In this document: piece after piece, positions 1-9,573 of the stretch | Position numbering within the stretch: position 1 is the stretch's first letter | Layout: every line of letters starts with the position of its first letter | NCBI RefSeq assembly: GCF_025642785.1 | Contig: NZ_JANZKU010000009.1 | Location: 1-64,000 of the forward strand | DNA length: 64,000 nt | Reading direction: 5' to 3' | From: Pseudomonas sp. RIT-PI-AD | GTDB taxonomy: Bacteria > Pseudomonadota > Gammaproteobacteria > Pseudomonadales > Pseudomonadaceae | Notes under the pieces: model-generated | Told to the model about the DNA's origin: nothing | The model's database searches: none | The model's input: the letters and a program-made list of their open reading frames with translations, nothing else | Translations under genes and position numbers: made by a program

Positions 1-804
1 GGTGTCCTGATCGAGCACCAGACCCACGTACCAGTTGGCCGAAGGCACCCCGGTGACCGGGGTGAAGGACACGAACTGCACGCCGTCGGCGGTCTCCACT
101 TCCTGCACGCCCTTGGCGATGCGCGGGGCATGCCCGGCCGGATAGAGCTGGGCCAGGGGTTTCAGCAAGGCGCTCGCATCCGGGTGCAGCAGGACCTTGC
201 CGTTGGCGTCCACCAGGAACGCATGGCCGTGGCCCTCGAAGTTCAGCGAATTGATGATCGAGGTGATGGCGTCCAGTTCCATGTCCGCGCCCGCCACGCC
301 GAGTAACCCTTGCGCAGCCCTTGCCGGCGTGGCGATGGTGATCACCAGCTTGCCCGAGGACGCCGCGATGTAGGGCTCGGTAAGGATGGTCGCCTGGGCT
401 TTCAGCGCGGCCTGGTACCAGCCCCGCGTGCGCGGGTCGTAGTCGCTGGGGCGGTTGCCGGCCGGAACCGAAAACATCACGCCGTCCTGGCCACCGAAAT
501 AGCGCAGTTGGAAGCTGCCGGCATAGACCGGCATGCCGACCGACCGGCCCAAGGCGTCGGCTTCGCTGCCCTGACGCTCGATTTGCTGGGCCAGGGCTTC
601 CAGCAGGTGGATGCGCCCATCCAGCCAGTTCTGGATGTTGCGCGTGCTCAGATCGCCAAGCGCCTGCAAATTGCTCTCGACATCGGCGCGCACCGATTGC
701 CGTTGTCGGTAATCGTTGAACAGGACGAAGCAGGCGAAGGCGATAAGGACCACCAGCGAGGCGGCGAAGAGAATCTTGTGGCTGAACTTCATACGGCTGT
801 ACAT
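1..804 (-). CDS. Methyl-accepting chemotaxis protein, N-terminal part (dCache sensor); cut by left edge
   Basis: This frame runs off the left edge, so only the first 268 residues are visible. It starts at ATG 804, with an AAGGAA ribosome site 6 bases upstream. A short cytoplasmic N-terminus is followed by a membrane segment (about residues 10-29) and then a periplasmic region with the dCache_1 pattern of Pseudomonas amino-acid chemoreceptors such as PctA/B/C. That pattern includes a YDPRTRGWY-type segment and, further on, a GVAGADMELD segment, which supply the R, W, Y and D positions known to bind the ligand alpha-amino and carboxyl groups. I infer a transmembrane chemoreceptor for an amino acid or related compound. 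The HAMP and signalling domains lie outside the window, so a dCache histidine kinase or diguanylate cyclase cannot be fully excluded. Confidence 0.8.
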   Translation of the reverse strand, partial: MYSRMKFSHKILFAASLVVLIAFACFVLFNDYRQRQSVRADVESNLQALGDLSTRNIQNWLDGRIHLLEALAQQIERQGSEADALGRSVGMPVYAGSFQLRYFGGQDGVMFSVPAGNRPSDYDPRTRGWYQAALKAQATILTEPYIAASSGKLVITIATPARAAQGLLGVAGADMELDAITSIINSLNFEGHGHAFLVDANGKVLLHPDASALLKPLAQLYPAGHAPRIAKGVQEVETADGVQFVSFTPVTGVPSANWYVGLVLDQDT

Positions 805-1132
805 GGTTTTCCTTCGCGGCCAAGGGGGCGCGAGACGACGAGGTGGAAACGGAAGGGCCTAAGCCGGCCCACAGGCTATCGCCGCCCGCCACGCACGCGG
901 GGAGCGCGCCAGGCACGGGCGGAGAGACGGTGAGGAACGGAACGAATCGCGGCGGAGCCGCTGGCCGCGGGAGGGCCCCGCGGCGCTGGCGGATGGTACG
1001 GAAGGGCGCTGCGCCGCGCCAGCCCCTGCGGGCGCCGGCCCGTCGGCCCGGGCGGTGAACGCATCGCCGGCGCGGGTTTGAACCTTGCCGCGCGCTGGCG
1101 AGTCAGCATGCATTCGGCTGTGACCCTCACGG
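805..1132. other. Intergenic region between divergent genes, no gene seen
   Basis: This 328-base, very GC-rich stretch lies between the divergent chemoreceptor and MFS genes. Open frames exist on both strands, but they have GC-driven, Arg/Pro/Ala-rich compositions with no recognisable domain or convincing ribosome site. Promoters for both neighbours presumably lie here. I could not assign a -35/-10 or -24/-12 element. Confidence 0.5.
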
Positions 1133-2302
1133 ATGGCGAGATTCCCGATGACGATGCGTTCCCCTGCTCTTCCCGGTGGCCTGGCGGCACGGGTTTCCAC
1201 CCGTGTCGCGTTTTTCGTCGCCGGCTTCGGCATGTCGGCCTGGGCCCCCCTGGTGCCTTATGCCAAGCAACGCGCCGGGCTGGATGACGCGGCCCTGGGC
1301 TTGCTCCTGCTTTGCCTGGGGGCCGGCTCGCTGATCACCATGCCGCTCACCGGGGCGCTCGCGCCGCGGCTGGGTTGTCGGGCCCTGATCGTCGCCGCCG
1401 CGGCACTCGTCTGCCTCACCCTCCCCCTGCTCGGCTTTCTGCAGGCGCCCTTCGCCCTGGGACTGGCGCTGTTTCTCTTCGGTGCAGGGGTGGGCACGGT
1501 CGATGTGGCGGTGAACATCCAGGCGGTGCAGGTGGAAAAAGCCAATGGCCGCGCCCTGATGTCGGGTTTCCACGGGCTCTTCAGCGTCGGCGGCATCGCC
1601 GGTGCCGGCGGCGTCAGTCTATTGCTCTGGCTTGGCGCCGCCCCCCTGGAAGCGGCGCTGGCGGTCAGCGCGCTGATCGTGGTGGCGATCCTGGCCTGCG
1701 CCAGGCACCTGCTGCCCGATGCCGGCCCGGCGTCCGCGTCCGGCGCGGCCAAGGGCTTCGCGATTCCCCATGGCATCGTGCTGTTCATCGGCCTGCTGAC
1801 TTTCATCGCCTTCCTCGCCGAGGGCGCGATTCTCGACTGGAGCGCGGTGTTGCTGACCGCCCACAAGCATCTGGATGCGGCGCGTGCCGGCCTCGGCTAC
1901 GCCTCCTTCGCCATCGCCATGACCTTCGGTCGTCTGTATGGCGATCGCATCGTCCAAACCCTGGGCGGCAAGCGCGTGCTCGTGGTGGGAGGCCTGCTTT
2001 CCGCGGCCGGACTGGCGCTGGCGGTGTTCGCGCCCTATTGGCCGCTGGCCCTGGCAGGGTTCGCGTTGGTCGGGCTTGGGGCTTCGAACATCGTGCCGGT
2101 GCTGTACTCGGCCATCGGCCGGCAACAGGCGATGCCCGACCATCAAGCCGTCGCCGCCGTCACCACCCTGGGCTACGCCGGCATCCTCGCGGGGCCGGCG
2201 CTCATCGGCCTGGTCGCCCACCTGATCGGGCTGCCCTTCGCCTTGCTGGGCGTGGCCGCGCTGCTGACCCTGGTGGCCGCGAGCGCCCGCATCGGCGCCT
2301 GA
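1133..2302 (+). CDS. Major facilitator superfamily transporter (YbjJ/fucose-permease-like)
   Basis: This 389-residue integral membrane protein has about twelve hydrophobic helices and the Gly/Ala-rich composition of MFS permeases. The segment after helix 4, with its GAGVGTVDVAVNIQA-like sequence, and the following GFHGLFSVGG are typical of the YbjJ / FucP-like group of small-molecule permeases and exporters. The substrate cannot be told from sequence. Two starts are possible: ATG 1133, or ATG 1148 five codons later, which is preceded by GGCGAG at a better distance. The gene is followed within 10 bases by the convergent yjfB-like gene. It has no obvious metabolic partners, so its role is open. 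Confidence 0.75.
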   Translation: MARFPMTMRSPALPGGLAARVSTRVAFFVAGFGMSAWAPLVPYAKQRAGLDDAALGLLLLCLGAGSLITMPLTGALAPRLGCRALIVAAAALVCLTLPLLGFLQAPFALGLALFLFGAGVGTVDVAVNIQAVQVEKANGRALMSGFHGLFSVGGIAGAGGVSLLLWLGAAPLEAALAVSALIVVAILACARHLLPDAGPASASGAAKGFAIPHGIVLFIGLLTFIAFLAEGAILDWSAVLLTAHKHLDAARAGLGYASFAIAMTFGRLYGDRIVQTLGGKRVLVVGGLLSAAGLALAVFAPYWPLALAGFALVGLGASNIVPVLYSAIGRQQAMPDHQAVAAVTTLGYAGILAGPALIGLVAHLIGLPFALLGVAALLTLVAASARIGA

Positions 2303-2309
2303 AGGAGGG

Positions 2310-2570
2310 TCAGGCGCGTACGTCGATGCTGTTGCCCAGGTGCGGCGGATTGCTCGAGGGTTGCGGAATTGCCTGGATCAGCGCCACCGCGCTCTGCGCC
2401 TGCAGATCGATGGCTTTCTTCAGGGTCATGACCTTCACGTCGGACGCCAGCGCCGCGCCGCCCGCGCCGGATATGTCGGAGGCGCTCGCGTTGCTGCTGG
2501 CATTGTTGAAGGCCGCGCCGGTCGCGGCGCTGGCCTGTGAGACGGCATTGGCGATACGGGAAATGTCCAC
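2310..2570 (-). CDS. YjfB family small protein (putative motility-associated)
   Basis: I take the start as GTG 2570 because it is preceded by a near-perfect AGGAGG eight bases upstream. Longer frames lack this. The 86-residue product begins MDISRIANAVSQ, carries a helical middle part ending KKAIDLQAQSAVALIQ, and closes with the LGNSIDVRA tail that defines the YjfB family (Pfam 'putative motility protein'). Members are small soluble helical proteins found in many motile proteobacteria and Bacillus, and their function has not been settled. It stands alone here, convergent with the MFS gene, with no flagellar genes nearby. Confidence 0.75.
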   Translation of the reverse strand: MDISRIANAVSQASAATGAAFNNASSNASASDISGAGGAALASDVKVMTLKKAIDLQAQSAVALIQAIPQPSSNPPHLGNSIDVRA

Positions 2571-2801
2571 GGGTGAATCCTCCTGGCGACTCGACGCCTG
2601 CAAGGGCTTCGACAGACGAAGTCCTCCCTATGTTTGGCGCTATCGGCGGCAAAGCATTCATCTTGATCGCGGGCCGATGAAAGGTCGGCCTGTTTCGCTG
2701 TGATGCAACGCATCAGGCGGGCGAGAAACCGGCCCCCGTTATGACAAAAGGCTGTCGTACAGGCTAGGCTAAGAGCCTTTCTTCATTCCAGGGAGTTTGC
2801 C

Positions 2802-3449
2802 ATGTCCTCCGAACCGGACGCCCCGGCCCCGCTGACCGCCAGCGAGGCGCGGATTCTCGGGTGCCTGATCGAAAAACAGGCCACCACGCCCGAGGCCTAT
2901 CCCCTGACCTTGAATGCCCTGGTCACCGCCTGCAATCAGAAGACCAGCCGCGAACCCTTGATGAACCTCACGCCCGGTCAGGTCGGCCAGGGGCTGCGCA
3001 GCCTGGAGGCCAGGGGGCTGGCACGCCTGGTGATGGGCAGCCGCGCGGATCGCTGGGAGCAACGCGCGGACAAGGCCCTGGAGCTGGTGACGCCCCAGGT
3101 GATCCTGTTCGGCCTGTTGCTGTTGCGCGGTCCCCAGACCATCGCCGAACTCCTCACCCGAAGCGCCCGCCTGCACGACTTCGAAGATGCGGAGCAGCTC
3201 CAATACAACCTCGAGCGCCTGGCCAGCCGCGGGTTGGCCAGGCAGTTGCCGCGCCAACCCGGCCAGCGTGAGGAACGCTACGTACCGCTGCTGGTGGACC
3301 CCTCGGACATGGAGGCGCTGCTGGCCGCGCGACCGGTTTCCGCCGAACGCAGCGAGCGCTCCGCGGCCTCGGACTCGCGCCTGGATGAACTGGAGGCACG
3401 CCTGGCCGCTCTGGAAGAGCGCCTGGCCGCGCTGGAAGGACGCGACTGA
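2802..3449 (+). CDS. yceH: YceH/UPF0502 (DUF480) family winged-helix protein
   Basis: This 215-residue protein has the DUF480 signature almost from the start: [36 protein letters not shown] and SREP. The family consists of two tandem winged-helix domains, here about residues 10-90 and 95-180. The last 25 residues form a short Glu/Leu/Arg-rich coiled coil ([16 protein letters not shown]). The cellular role is not established, but the fold suggests nucleic-acid binding or protein interaction. ATG 2802 is preceded by CAGGGAG. The gene is followed after about 100 bases by the hybrid kinase gene. Length matches the family, and the call is secure at family level only. Confidence 0.88.
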   Translation: MSSEPDAPAPLTASEARILGCLIEKQATTPEAYPLTLNALVTACNQKTSREPLMNLTPGQVGQGLRSLEARGLARLVMGSRADRWEQRADKALELVTPQVILFGLLLLRGPQTIAELLTRSARLHDFEDAEQLQYNLERLASRGLARQLPRQPGQREERYVPLLVDPSDMEALLAARPVSAERSERSAASDSRLDELEARLAALEERLAALEGRD

Positions 3450-3553
3450 CGGACGGACCGACGCGAGCGGGCGGCGCGCCACGTCGACCCGGCTGAATCC
3501 CGGGTACGCTCGCAAAGCCACTGGTATCTCGTATCTCGAACAGGAACTGTTCT

Positions 3554-6346
3554 GTGACCCCGACCTCCCCTTCGTCGCTGGTCGCTGCCGAGGCTTTCAT
3601 CGGCGATAGCGAAATGGCCGACCTGATGCGTCGGTACGATTGGGCATCCACTCCGCTCGGCCCTCCGCAACACTGGCCGGGATCGCTCAAGCTCGCCTTG
3701 CGCATCCTGCTCAGCTCGCGTTTCGACATGTGGCTGGGCTGGGGGCCGGACATCCGCGTCTTCTATAACGATGCCTACCGGCCAACCCTGGGGGTGAAAC
3801 ACCCCGGCGCCCTCGGCATGCCGATGCGCGAGCTCTGGGCGGAAGTCTGGGACGCGGTCGAGGCGCGTGTGCGTACCGTCTACGAACAGGGCGTTTCCAC
3901 CTGGGATCGCGCCTTGTTGCTGATCCTGGAGCGTGCGGGCTACCCGGAGGAGACCTACCACACCTTTTCCTACAGTCCCCTGCTGGGGGACGGTGGCCAG
4001 GTGGAGGGCCTGTTCTGCGCGGTGACCGAGGAAACCGAGCGGGTGATCAGCGAACGGCGCCTGGAGTCGCTGCGGGACCTGGCGACCGCGCTGGCCGACG
4101 TCGATACCCGGGAGGCCTTGTTCCGCGCCGTGGCGCAGGCGCTGGGAGGCAACCCCTACGACCTGCCTTTCACCCTGACCTATGTCTTCGACCAATCGGA
4201 AGTCGCTCACCGCGTATGCGCCAGCGGCATCGACCCCGATCATCCCTACGCAGTCGAACGCGTCGGGCTCGACGAACGCGAGGACTGGGCGCTGGAGCGC
4301 ATCCTCGCCGGCGCGGGCGCTCTCGAGCGGGACATCCTGTGCCCCGTCGCGGAGTTGCCCACCGGCGCCTGGGCACGGTCGCCCCGCAAGGTCGCGGTGA
4401 TTCCCATCGTCGGTCAGGGCGACGCCCGGCCGCTGGGTTTCATCGTCGCCGGGCTCAATCCGTTCCGTCCCCACGACGACGGCTACCTGGGCTTCATCGA
4501 GCTGCTCGCCGGGCAGATCGCCTCCTCCCTGGCCAGCGTCGATGCCTACCAGGCGGAGCGCCAGCGCGCGCAGACGCTCGCTGAAATCGTGAGAATGCGC
4601 CGGCAGGCGGCCGAGGCGCTGCGCCGGGCCAATGCCGGCCTGATCGCCGAAGTGGAGCAGCGCACCGCCGAACGCGACCGGTTGCGCACGCTGTTCCAGC
4701 AGGCGCCCGGCTTCATCTGCGCCTTGCGCGGGCCGAACCATATCTTCGAATTGACCAACGATGCCTACCTCAAGCTGGTGGGCCATCGCGACCTGGTCGG
4801 TCAATCGGTGCGCGAGGCCCTGCCCGAGGTGGCCGGCCAGGGCTTCTTCGAACGGCTCGACGAGGTCTATGCCAGCGGCGAGCCCTTCGTCGGGCGCAAC
4901 GTGCCGATCCTGTTGCAACGACGCCCCGACGCGCCGCTGGAGAAGCGCTACCTGCATTTCGTCTATCAACCCGTGCTGGAGGTGGACGGCAGCGTCGCCG
5001 GGATTTTCGTCGAGGGCAGCGACGTATCCGAGCAGATCGAGGCCGAGGAGGCGCTCCTGCGCCTCAACGAAACCCTCGAAGCCAAGGTCGCCGAGCGCAC
5101 CGATGCGCTGGCGGAGGCGCTGCTGGACCTGAAGAACGAGTCGGCGATCCGCGAGGCGGCCCAGGAGGCGCTGCGCCAGTCGCAGAAAATGGAGGCGGTC
5201 GGCCAGCTCACCGGCGGTATCGCCCATGACTTCAACAACCTGCTCACCGGCATCATCGGTTCGCTGGATCTCTTGCAGCGTCGCCTCGCCACAGGCCGAA
5301 GCGACGGCCTCGAACGCTACATCGAGGCCGCGACGGTTGCCGCCGGCCGCGCCGCCGCCTTGACCAACCGTCTGCTGGCTTTCTCCCGCCGGCAACCCCT
5401 GGCGCCGCGCCCGGTGGACGCCAACCAGTTGATCGCCTCCATCCAGGAGCTGCTGCACCGCACCATCGGCGAGAAGATCGCGCTGGAATTCCATACCGCG
5501 CCGGACCTCTGGCAGATTCGCTGCGACGCCAACCAGTTGGAAAGCGCCTTGCTCAACCTGGCGATCAATGCCCGCGACGCCATGCCCGAAGGCGGCAGGC
5601 TGGTCATCGAAACCCGCAATGCGCCGCTGAGCGCCGCGCTGAACGTCGGCGGGCAGACCATGCCGCCGGGCCAATATGTCTGCATCAGCGTGGCCGATAC
5701 GGGCAGCGGCATGCCCCGCGAGGTGATCGAGCGCGCCTTCGAACCCTTCTTCACCACCAAGCCGCTGGGCCAGGGCACCGGGCTCGGGCTGTCCATGGTG
5801 TACGGCTTCGCCCGCCAATCCGAAGGCAGCACCCACATCGATTCGAGCCTCGGGATCGGCACGCGGGTCAGCCTCTACCTGCCGCGTCACCTGGGGCCGA
5901 CGCCGACCCCCACGCCCCCGAGCACGGAGCAGCCCGGCAGCGAGGCCAGCGGCGACGTGGTGCTGGTGGTGGAGGACGAGCCCGCGGTGCGCGCCCTGGT
6001 GGTGGAGGTGTTGCACGACCTGGGTTGCAGCACCCTCGAAGCGGCAGACGGACCCGGCGGGTTGTACATCCTCGAGTCGGACCAGTGCATCGACCTGTTG
6101 ATCACCGACATCGGCCTGCCAGGCCTCGACGGCCGTCGCCTGGCGGAGGCGTCCCGCGCCCTGCGGCCCGAGTTGCGCATCCTGTTCATGACCGGCTATG
6201 CGGAAAACGCCACTTCGGCCGAAGGTTTCCTCGGCGCCGGCATGGATTTGCTGACCAAGCCGTTCGGCCTGGACGAACTGGCGCGCAAAGCGCGCGAGTT
6301 GCTCGGCCACAGCCTGGCCGAGGCCTTGGAGCCCGATCCCTTGTGA
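3554..6346 (+). CDS. Hybrid sensor histidine kinase/response regulator (PAS-GAF-PAS-HisKA-HATPase-REC)
   Basis: This 930-residue soluble sensor has no membrane segment. Domains in order: PAS-like (about 20-150, the '[10 protein letters not shown]' type), GAF-like (165-330), a short coiled coil, a second PAS (380-490), HisKA with phospho-acceptor H558 in GGIAHDFNN, HATPase (640-755, with N-box [14 protein letters not shown] and G-boxes GSGMP and GTGLGLSM), and a C-terminal receiver (800-915) with phospho-Asp D852. The HDFNN type of HisKA is common in hybrid kinases whose receiver controls a phosphorelay. The GTG 3554 start has AGGAA upstream. The stop codon overlaps the start of the following AraC-type regulator, so the two are translationally coupled and probably serve the same signal, which is unknown. 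No HPt protein is nearby. Confidence 0.9.
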   Translation: MTPTSPSSLVAAEAFIGDSEMADLMRRYDWASTPLGPPQHWPGSLKLALRILLSSRFDMWLGWGPDIRVFYNDAYRPTLGVKHPGALGMPMRELWAEVWDAVEARVRTVYEQGVSTWDRALLLILERAGYPEETYHTFSYSPLLGDGGQVEGLFCAVTEETERVISERRLESLRDLATALADVDTREALFRAVAQALGGNPYDLPFTLTYVFDQSEVAHRVCASGIDPDHPYAVERVGLDEREDWALERILAGAGALERDILCPVAELPTGAWARSPRKVAVIPIVGQGDARPLGFIVAGLNPFRPHDDGYLGFIELLAGQIASSLASVDAYQAERQRAQTLAEIVRMRRQAAEALRRANAGLIAEVEQRTAERDRLRTLFQQAPGFICALRGPNHIFELTNDAYLKLVGHRDLVGQSVREALPEVAGQGFFERLDEVYASGEPFVGRNVPILLQRRPDAPLEKRYLHFVYQPVLEVDGSVAGIFVEGSDVSEQIEAEEALLRLNETLEAKVAERTDALAEALLDLKNESAIREAAQEALRQSQKMEAVGQLTGGIAHDFNNLLTGIIGSLDLLQRRLATGRSDGLERYIEAATVAAGRAAALTNRLLAFSRRQPLAPRPVDANQLIASIQELLHRTIGEKIALEFHTAPDLWQIRCDANQLESALLNLAINARDAMPEGGRLVIETRNAPLSAALNVGGQTMPPGQYVCISVADTGSGMPREVIERAFEPFFTTKPLGQGTGLGLSMVYGFARQSEGSTHIDSSLGIGTRVSLYLPRHLGPTPTPTPPSTEQPGSEASGDVVLVVEDEPAVRALVVEVLHDLGCSTLEAADGPGGLYILESDQCIDLLITDIGLPGLDGRRLAEASRALRPELRILFMTGYAENATSAEGFLGAGMDLLTKPFGLDELARKARELLGHSLAEALEPDPL

Positions 6347-7014
6347 GCCCGCCCTGGCGCGGCGCCCTGTGGCTGGCGCGGGATTTCGCCATCCTGCAGG
6401 GCGAGGCCGGGAGCACCTCGGAGCATGCCCACTACGCCCACCAATATCTGCTGGCGGCCGCTCCGATGCGCATCCGCGTGGGCGGTGAAGAACGCTGCGG
6501 CCCGCGCCTGCTGATCGAATCGATGCAGGCGCATGCCGTGCTGGAAAGCATTCCGGCGCTGCTCAACGTCTTCGCCGAGCCGGCGACCCTGTCCGCCGCG
6601 GCCTTGGCCCAGGCGTTGGAGCCCCTCGATCCCGATCCGCTCGGCATCGCCGCCGCGCTGTGCGACGCGCGCCGGCCCCTGGCGGATCCGCGTTTGCGTC
6701 TGGCCCTGGAGACTGTCGACGCCTCCCTGGCGGACTTGAACGGCGCGCAGCCCCTGGCCGCCAAGGTCCGCCTCTCCCTGAGCCAACTGGAGCGGCTGTT
6801 CGCCGCACAGGTGGGTATTCCCGTCAGGCCGTTGCTGCGCTGGCGTCGCTTGCGTTTCGCCATCGCACTGGCGCTCCAGGGCCAGAGCCTTACCGTCGCC
6901 GCCCATGCCGCCGGCTTTTCCGACTCCGCGCATTTTTCGCGCACCATGCGCCGCCTGTTCGGCGTCCGCGCCGACCTTACGTTGCGCCATCTGCGGGTCC
7001 ATCTGCTGGACTGA
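6343..7014 (+). CDS. AraC family transcriptional regulator
   Basis: This 223-residue protein starts at GTG 6343, which overlaps the stop codon of the kinase gene by four bases (GTGA). Residues about 1-110 resemble the cupin-like effector part of small AraC regulators, although no clear cupin motif is visible. The C-terminal 100 residues hold the two helix-turn-helices: LSLSQLERLFAAQVGIPVRPL followed by the classic second half VAAHAAGFSDSAHFSRTMRRLFG. It binds DNA and very likely acts downstream of, or in parallel with, the coupled hybrid kinase. Its last 38 bases overlap, tail to tail, the convergent desaturase-family gene. Confidence 0.85.
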   Translation: MSPPWRGALWLARDFAILQGEAGSTSEHAHYAHQYLLAAAPMRIRVGGEERCGPRLLIESMQAHAVLESIPALLNVFAEPATLSAAALAQALEPLDPDPLGIAAALCDARRPLADPRLRLALETVDASLADLNGAQPLAAKVRLSLSQLERLFAAQVGIPVRPLLRWRRLRFAIALALQGQSLTVAAHAAGFSDSAHFSRTMRRLFGVRADLTLRHLRVHLLD

Positions 7015-7912
7015 GCGCGCCTGAGCGTACGCTCAACCCTGCCGGCGGCCGTGGCGAGGGCCCGCTGGGCGCCGTGGGCACGAACGGCTCACGCAATTGC
7101 GCCAGGTACGCCTGCGGATAGTCCGGCTGACTGCCGATGCCCAGGTCGGCTCCGTCGACGCGATAGTCCGGTCGGTGGAAGGCGGTGCCCAATAGCCGAT
7201 CCCACCCGGTGAAGAACAGCCCGAAATTCACGTCGCCCGCCCGGCCATATCGGAGATGGTGAAACCGGTGCACGGGCGCCCAGGCGAAAATATGCCGCAG
7301 GCCGCCGAGGCGCATGTCGACGTTAGAATGCTGGAGCATCAATTGCAGGGCCACGGCGAACGCCAGAAGCGCCGCTATCGCCTGGGGCATGCCCAGCAAC
7401 AACAGCGGCAGCGTGCCCGCGACGGCCTCCAGTGCCTGGTGCAGCGGATGCTTCATCAGTCCGTTTAGTCCATACAGGCGACGGCGGCTGTGATGCACCG
7501 CATGCAGGCGCCAGAGCAGCGGGACGCGATGGCTCAGGTAATGCATCAGGGTAATGCCCAGGTCGGCCATGAGGATGGCTAGAAGCATTTGCAGGCCCAC
7601 CGGCCAGTGCGTCGGCCACAGACCGCTCCAGGGAAGCCGCGCGGCCGCCAGCGGGATCGCGGCGACGGATAGCAGGTTCAACGCCTCGTTGATCGCGGCA
7701 TGCAGGACATCGCTTCCGACGTCGCCCTGGGCGTTGTTCCAGTCTTGCTCATAGGGCAAGGCGCGTTCCGCGCCGAACGACGTCGCCAGCGCGAGCATCA
7801 GCAGCGGAATCAGCCAGACGCTGGAAAAGCCGGCGAGGGCCACGAGCCAGAAGGCGAGGCCGAGAAAGACGAACGCGAATGCGGGTGCGTAGAGGTAGCG
7901 AAAGAGAGTCAT
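6977..7912 (-). CDS. Sterol desaturase / fatty acid hydroxylase family membrane di-iron enzyme
   Basis: This 311-residue membrane protein has the three histidine clusters of the fatty-acid-hydroxylase superfamily: HYLSH (HX3H), HAVHH (HX2HH) and, near the C-terminus, HRFHH (HX2HH), with an extra His in QHSNVD. These bind a non-haem di-iron centre that hydroxylates or desaturates a lipid. Four or more hydrophobic helices surround them. I use ATG 7912. A GTG ten codons upstream (7942) is possible, but neither has a strong ribosome site. The substrate is unknown; bacterial members modify membrane lipids, hopanoids or carotenoids. The C-terminal 60 residues are Pro/Ser/Ala-rich and run antisense into the AraC gene. 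Confidence 0.85.
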   Translation of the reverse strand: MTLFRYLYAPAFAFVFLGLAFWLVALAGFSSVWLIPLLMLALATSFGAERALPYEQDWNNAQGDVGSDVLHAAINEALNLLSVAAIPLAAARLPWSGLWPTHWPVGLQMLLAILMADLGITLMHYLSHRVPLLWRLHAVHHSRRRLYGLNGLMKHPLHQALEAVAGTLPLLLLGMPQAIAALLAFAVALQLMLQHSNVDMRLGGLRHIFAWAPVHRFHHLRYGRAGDVNFGLFFTGWDRLLGTAFHRPDYRVDGADLGIGSQPDYPQAYLAQLREPFVPTAPSGPSPRPPAGLSVRSGALSPADGPADGAT

Positions 7913-8103
7913 GGCGGCAGGCTTCGGGGGATGGAGCCCCACTATCCCGCCAGGGAAAAGGCTTTCGCTTGAACGAACGGCGCATGGGAAAAAGTTCCCC
8001 CGCGCGCCGGAAAAATTTCTGTCTGGAAGCGTTAGGCGCTATCCTCTTCCGCTCAGAACGCAGGTGAGCTATTTTCCTCCATCCATTTTTTCGGGGCAGG
8101 ATC

Positions 8104-9546
8104 TTGGAACAACTAAAACGCCTTCGGAGCGGTATCGAAGGGCTCGACTTATTGTTGAAAGGCGGCCTGGTTTCCGGCGCTTCCTACATCGTCCAAGGGC
8201 GTCCTGGCTCGGGTAAAACCATTCTGGCCAACCAGATCGCCTTCAACCACGTGCGCGATGGCGGCCGTGTACTGGTGGCCACGCTGCTCTCGGAAACCCA
8301 CGAGCGGCTGTTCCAGTTCCTCTCCACCCTGAGCTTCTTCGATCCGAACCGGATCGGCGCGGAAATCCAGTTCGTCAGCGCCTTCGACACCCTGGAGAAC
8401 GAAGGCCTGGATGAGGTGGTCAAGCTGCTGCGCCGGGAGATCAGCCGGCAGAAAGCCAGCCTGCTGATCGTCGATGGCCTGCTGAACGCCCGCTCCAAGG
8501 CCGAAAACACCCTCGATACCAAGAAATTCATCTCCGAGCTGCAAGGGCACGCCGCCTTCGCCGGTTGCACGGTGTTGTTCCTCACCAGCTCCCGGTTGGA
8601 CGATGGCAGCCCGGAACACACCATGGTCGACGGCGTCATCGAGCTGGGCGAAGAGCTCTTCGGGGTTCGTTCGGTGCGGCGCATCCACTTGCGCAAGACC
8701 CGTGGCAGCGGTGCGCTCTCGGGTCTGCACGAGTGCGAGATCACCGAGGACGGACTGGTGGTGCATCCGCGGCTGGAAAGCCTGATCAGCCGCCCTACCC
8801 GCCCCGACAGCTCGACCCTGCGACGCATTCCCAGCGGTGTCCCCAGGCTCGATGCGCTGATGGACGGCGGCTTGCCGAAATCCTCGGTCACGCTGGCCAT
8901 GGGCCCGTCGGGCGTCGGCAAGACCAGCCTCGGCCTGCACTTTCTGTCCGGCTCGACGATCGATGAACCGGGGCTGCATTTCGGCTTCTACGAAACCCCC
9001 GAACGCCTGCGGATGAAAGCCCGCAGCATCGGCGTGAATCTCGACGAATTGATCGACGAAGGCGCCCTGGGCGTCATCTGGCAACCCACCACCGAAGGCC
9101 TGCTGGATGGCATCGGCGGCCGGTTGCTCAAGGCCGTGGAAGAAAAGAACGTCAAGCGCGTGATGATCGACAGCATCGGCGGCATGGCCCGAGTCGCCAC
9201 CTCCCCCGCACGCCTCGTCGAGTTTTTCACCGTTTTGATGAACGAGCTGCGCGCGCGCGATGTCACTGTCTTTGCCACCTGGGAAATGCGGGGCCTTTTC
9301 GGCGGAGAAATCAATGCGCCAGGACCCGAGCTTTCGAGCATTGTGGATAACCTGTTCCTGATGCGATTCGTCGAACTTGACTCGGAACTCAAGCGCCTCC
9401 TGTCCATCCTGAAAATGAGGGACAGTACATACGATCCATCACTTCTCGAAGTCATCATCAACGAACATGGCGTCGACCTCAGTAAGGCCTTTAAAAATGC
9501 AGCCACGGTGCTTTCCGGTTCGGCAACACCTCTGCCTAAAGACTGA
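8104..9546 (+). CDS. KaiC-like double RecA-fold ATPase
   Basis: This 480-residue protein has two tandem KaiC/RadA-type ATPase domains. Walker A of the first is GRPGSGKT (residues 32-39); Walker A of the second is GPSGVGKT (267-274). Walker B strands (LLIVDG and VMIDSIGG) follow each. The catalytic Glu after strand 2 is kept in both halves (LLSETHERL and GFYETPERL), although the first of the usual Glu pair is Ser or Tyr. In the second domain, Ser411-Ser412 (ELSSIVDNLFLMR) fall where cyanobacterial KaiC has its Ser/Thr phosphorylation pair. The start is TTG 8104 with CAGG just upstream. A single-domain response regulator follows after 27 bases, so the pair probably forms a KaiC-receiver signalling module. 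No kaiA or kaiB is seen. Confidence 0.88.
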   Translation: MEQLKRLRSGIEGLDLLLKGGLVSGASYIVQGRPGSGKTILANQIAFNHVRDGGRVLVATLLSETHERLFQFLSTLSFFDPNRIGAEIQFVSAFDTLENEGLDEVVKLLRREISRQKASLLIVDGLLNARSKAENTLDTKKFISELQGHAAFAGCTVLFLTSSRLDDGSPEHTMVDGVIELGEELFGVRSVRRIHLRKTRGSGALSGLHECEITEDGLVVHPRLESLISRPTRPDSSTLRRIPSGVPRLDALMDGGLPKSSVTLAMGPSGVGKTSLGLHFLSGSTIDEPGLHFGFYETPERLRMKARSIGVNLDELIDEGALGVIWQPTTEGLLDGIGGRLLKAVEEKNVKRVMIDSIGGMARVATSPARLVEFFTVLMNELRARDVTVFATWEMRGLFGGEINAPGPELSSIVDNLFLMRFVELDSELKRLLSILKMRDSTYDPSLLEVIINEHGVDLSKAFKNAATVLSGSATPLPKD

Positions 9547-9573
9547 AACTGTCAGCTACCCGACTAGCGCAGT

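Noticed and set aside
3278-6310. A 1010-codon minus-strand open frame opposite the hybrid kinase
   Set aside because: Same reason: the plus frame has complete PAS/GAF/HisKA/HATPase/REC domains, and the minus frame has none.
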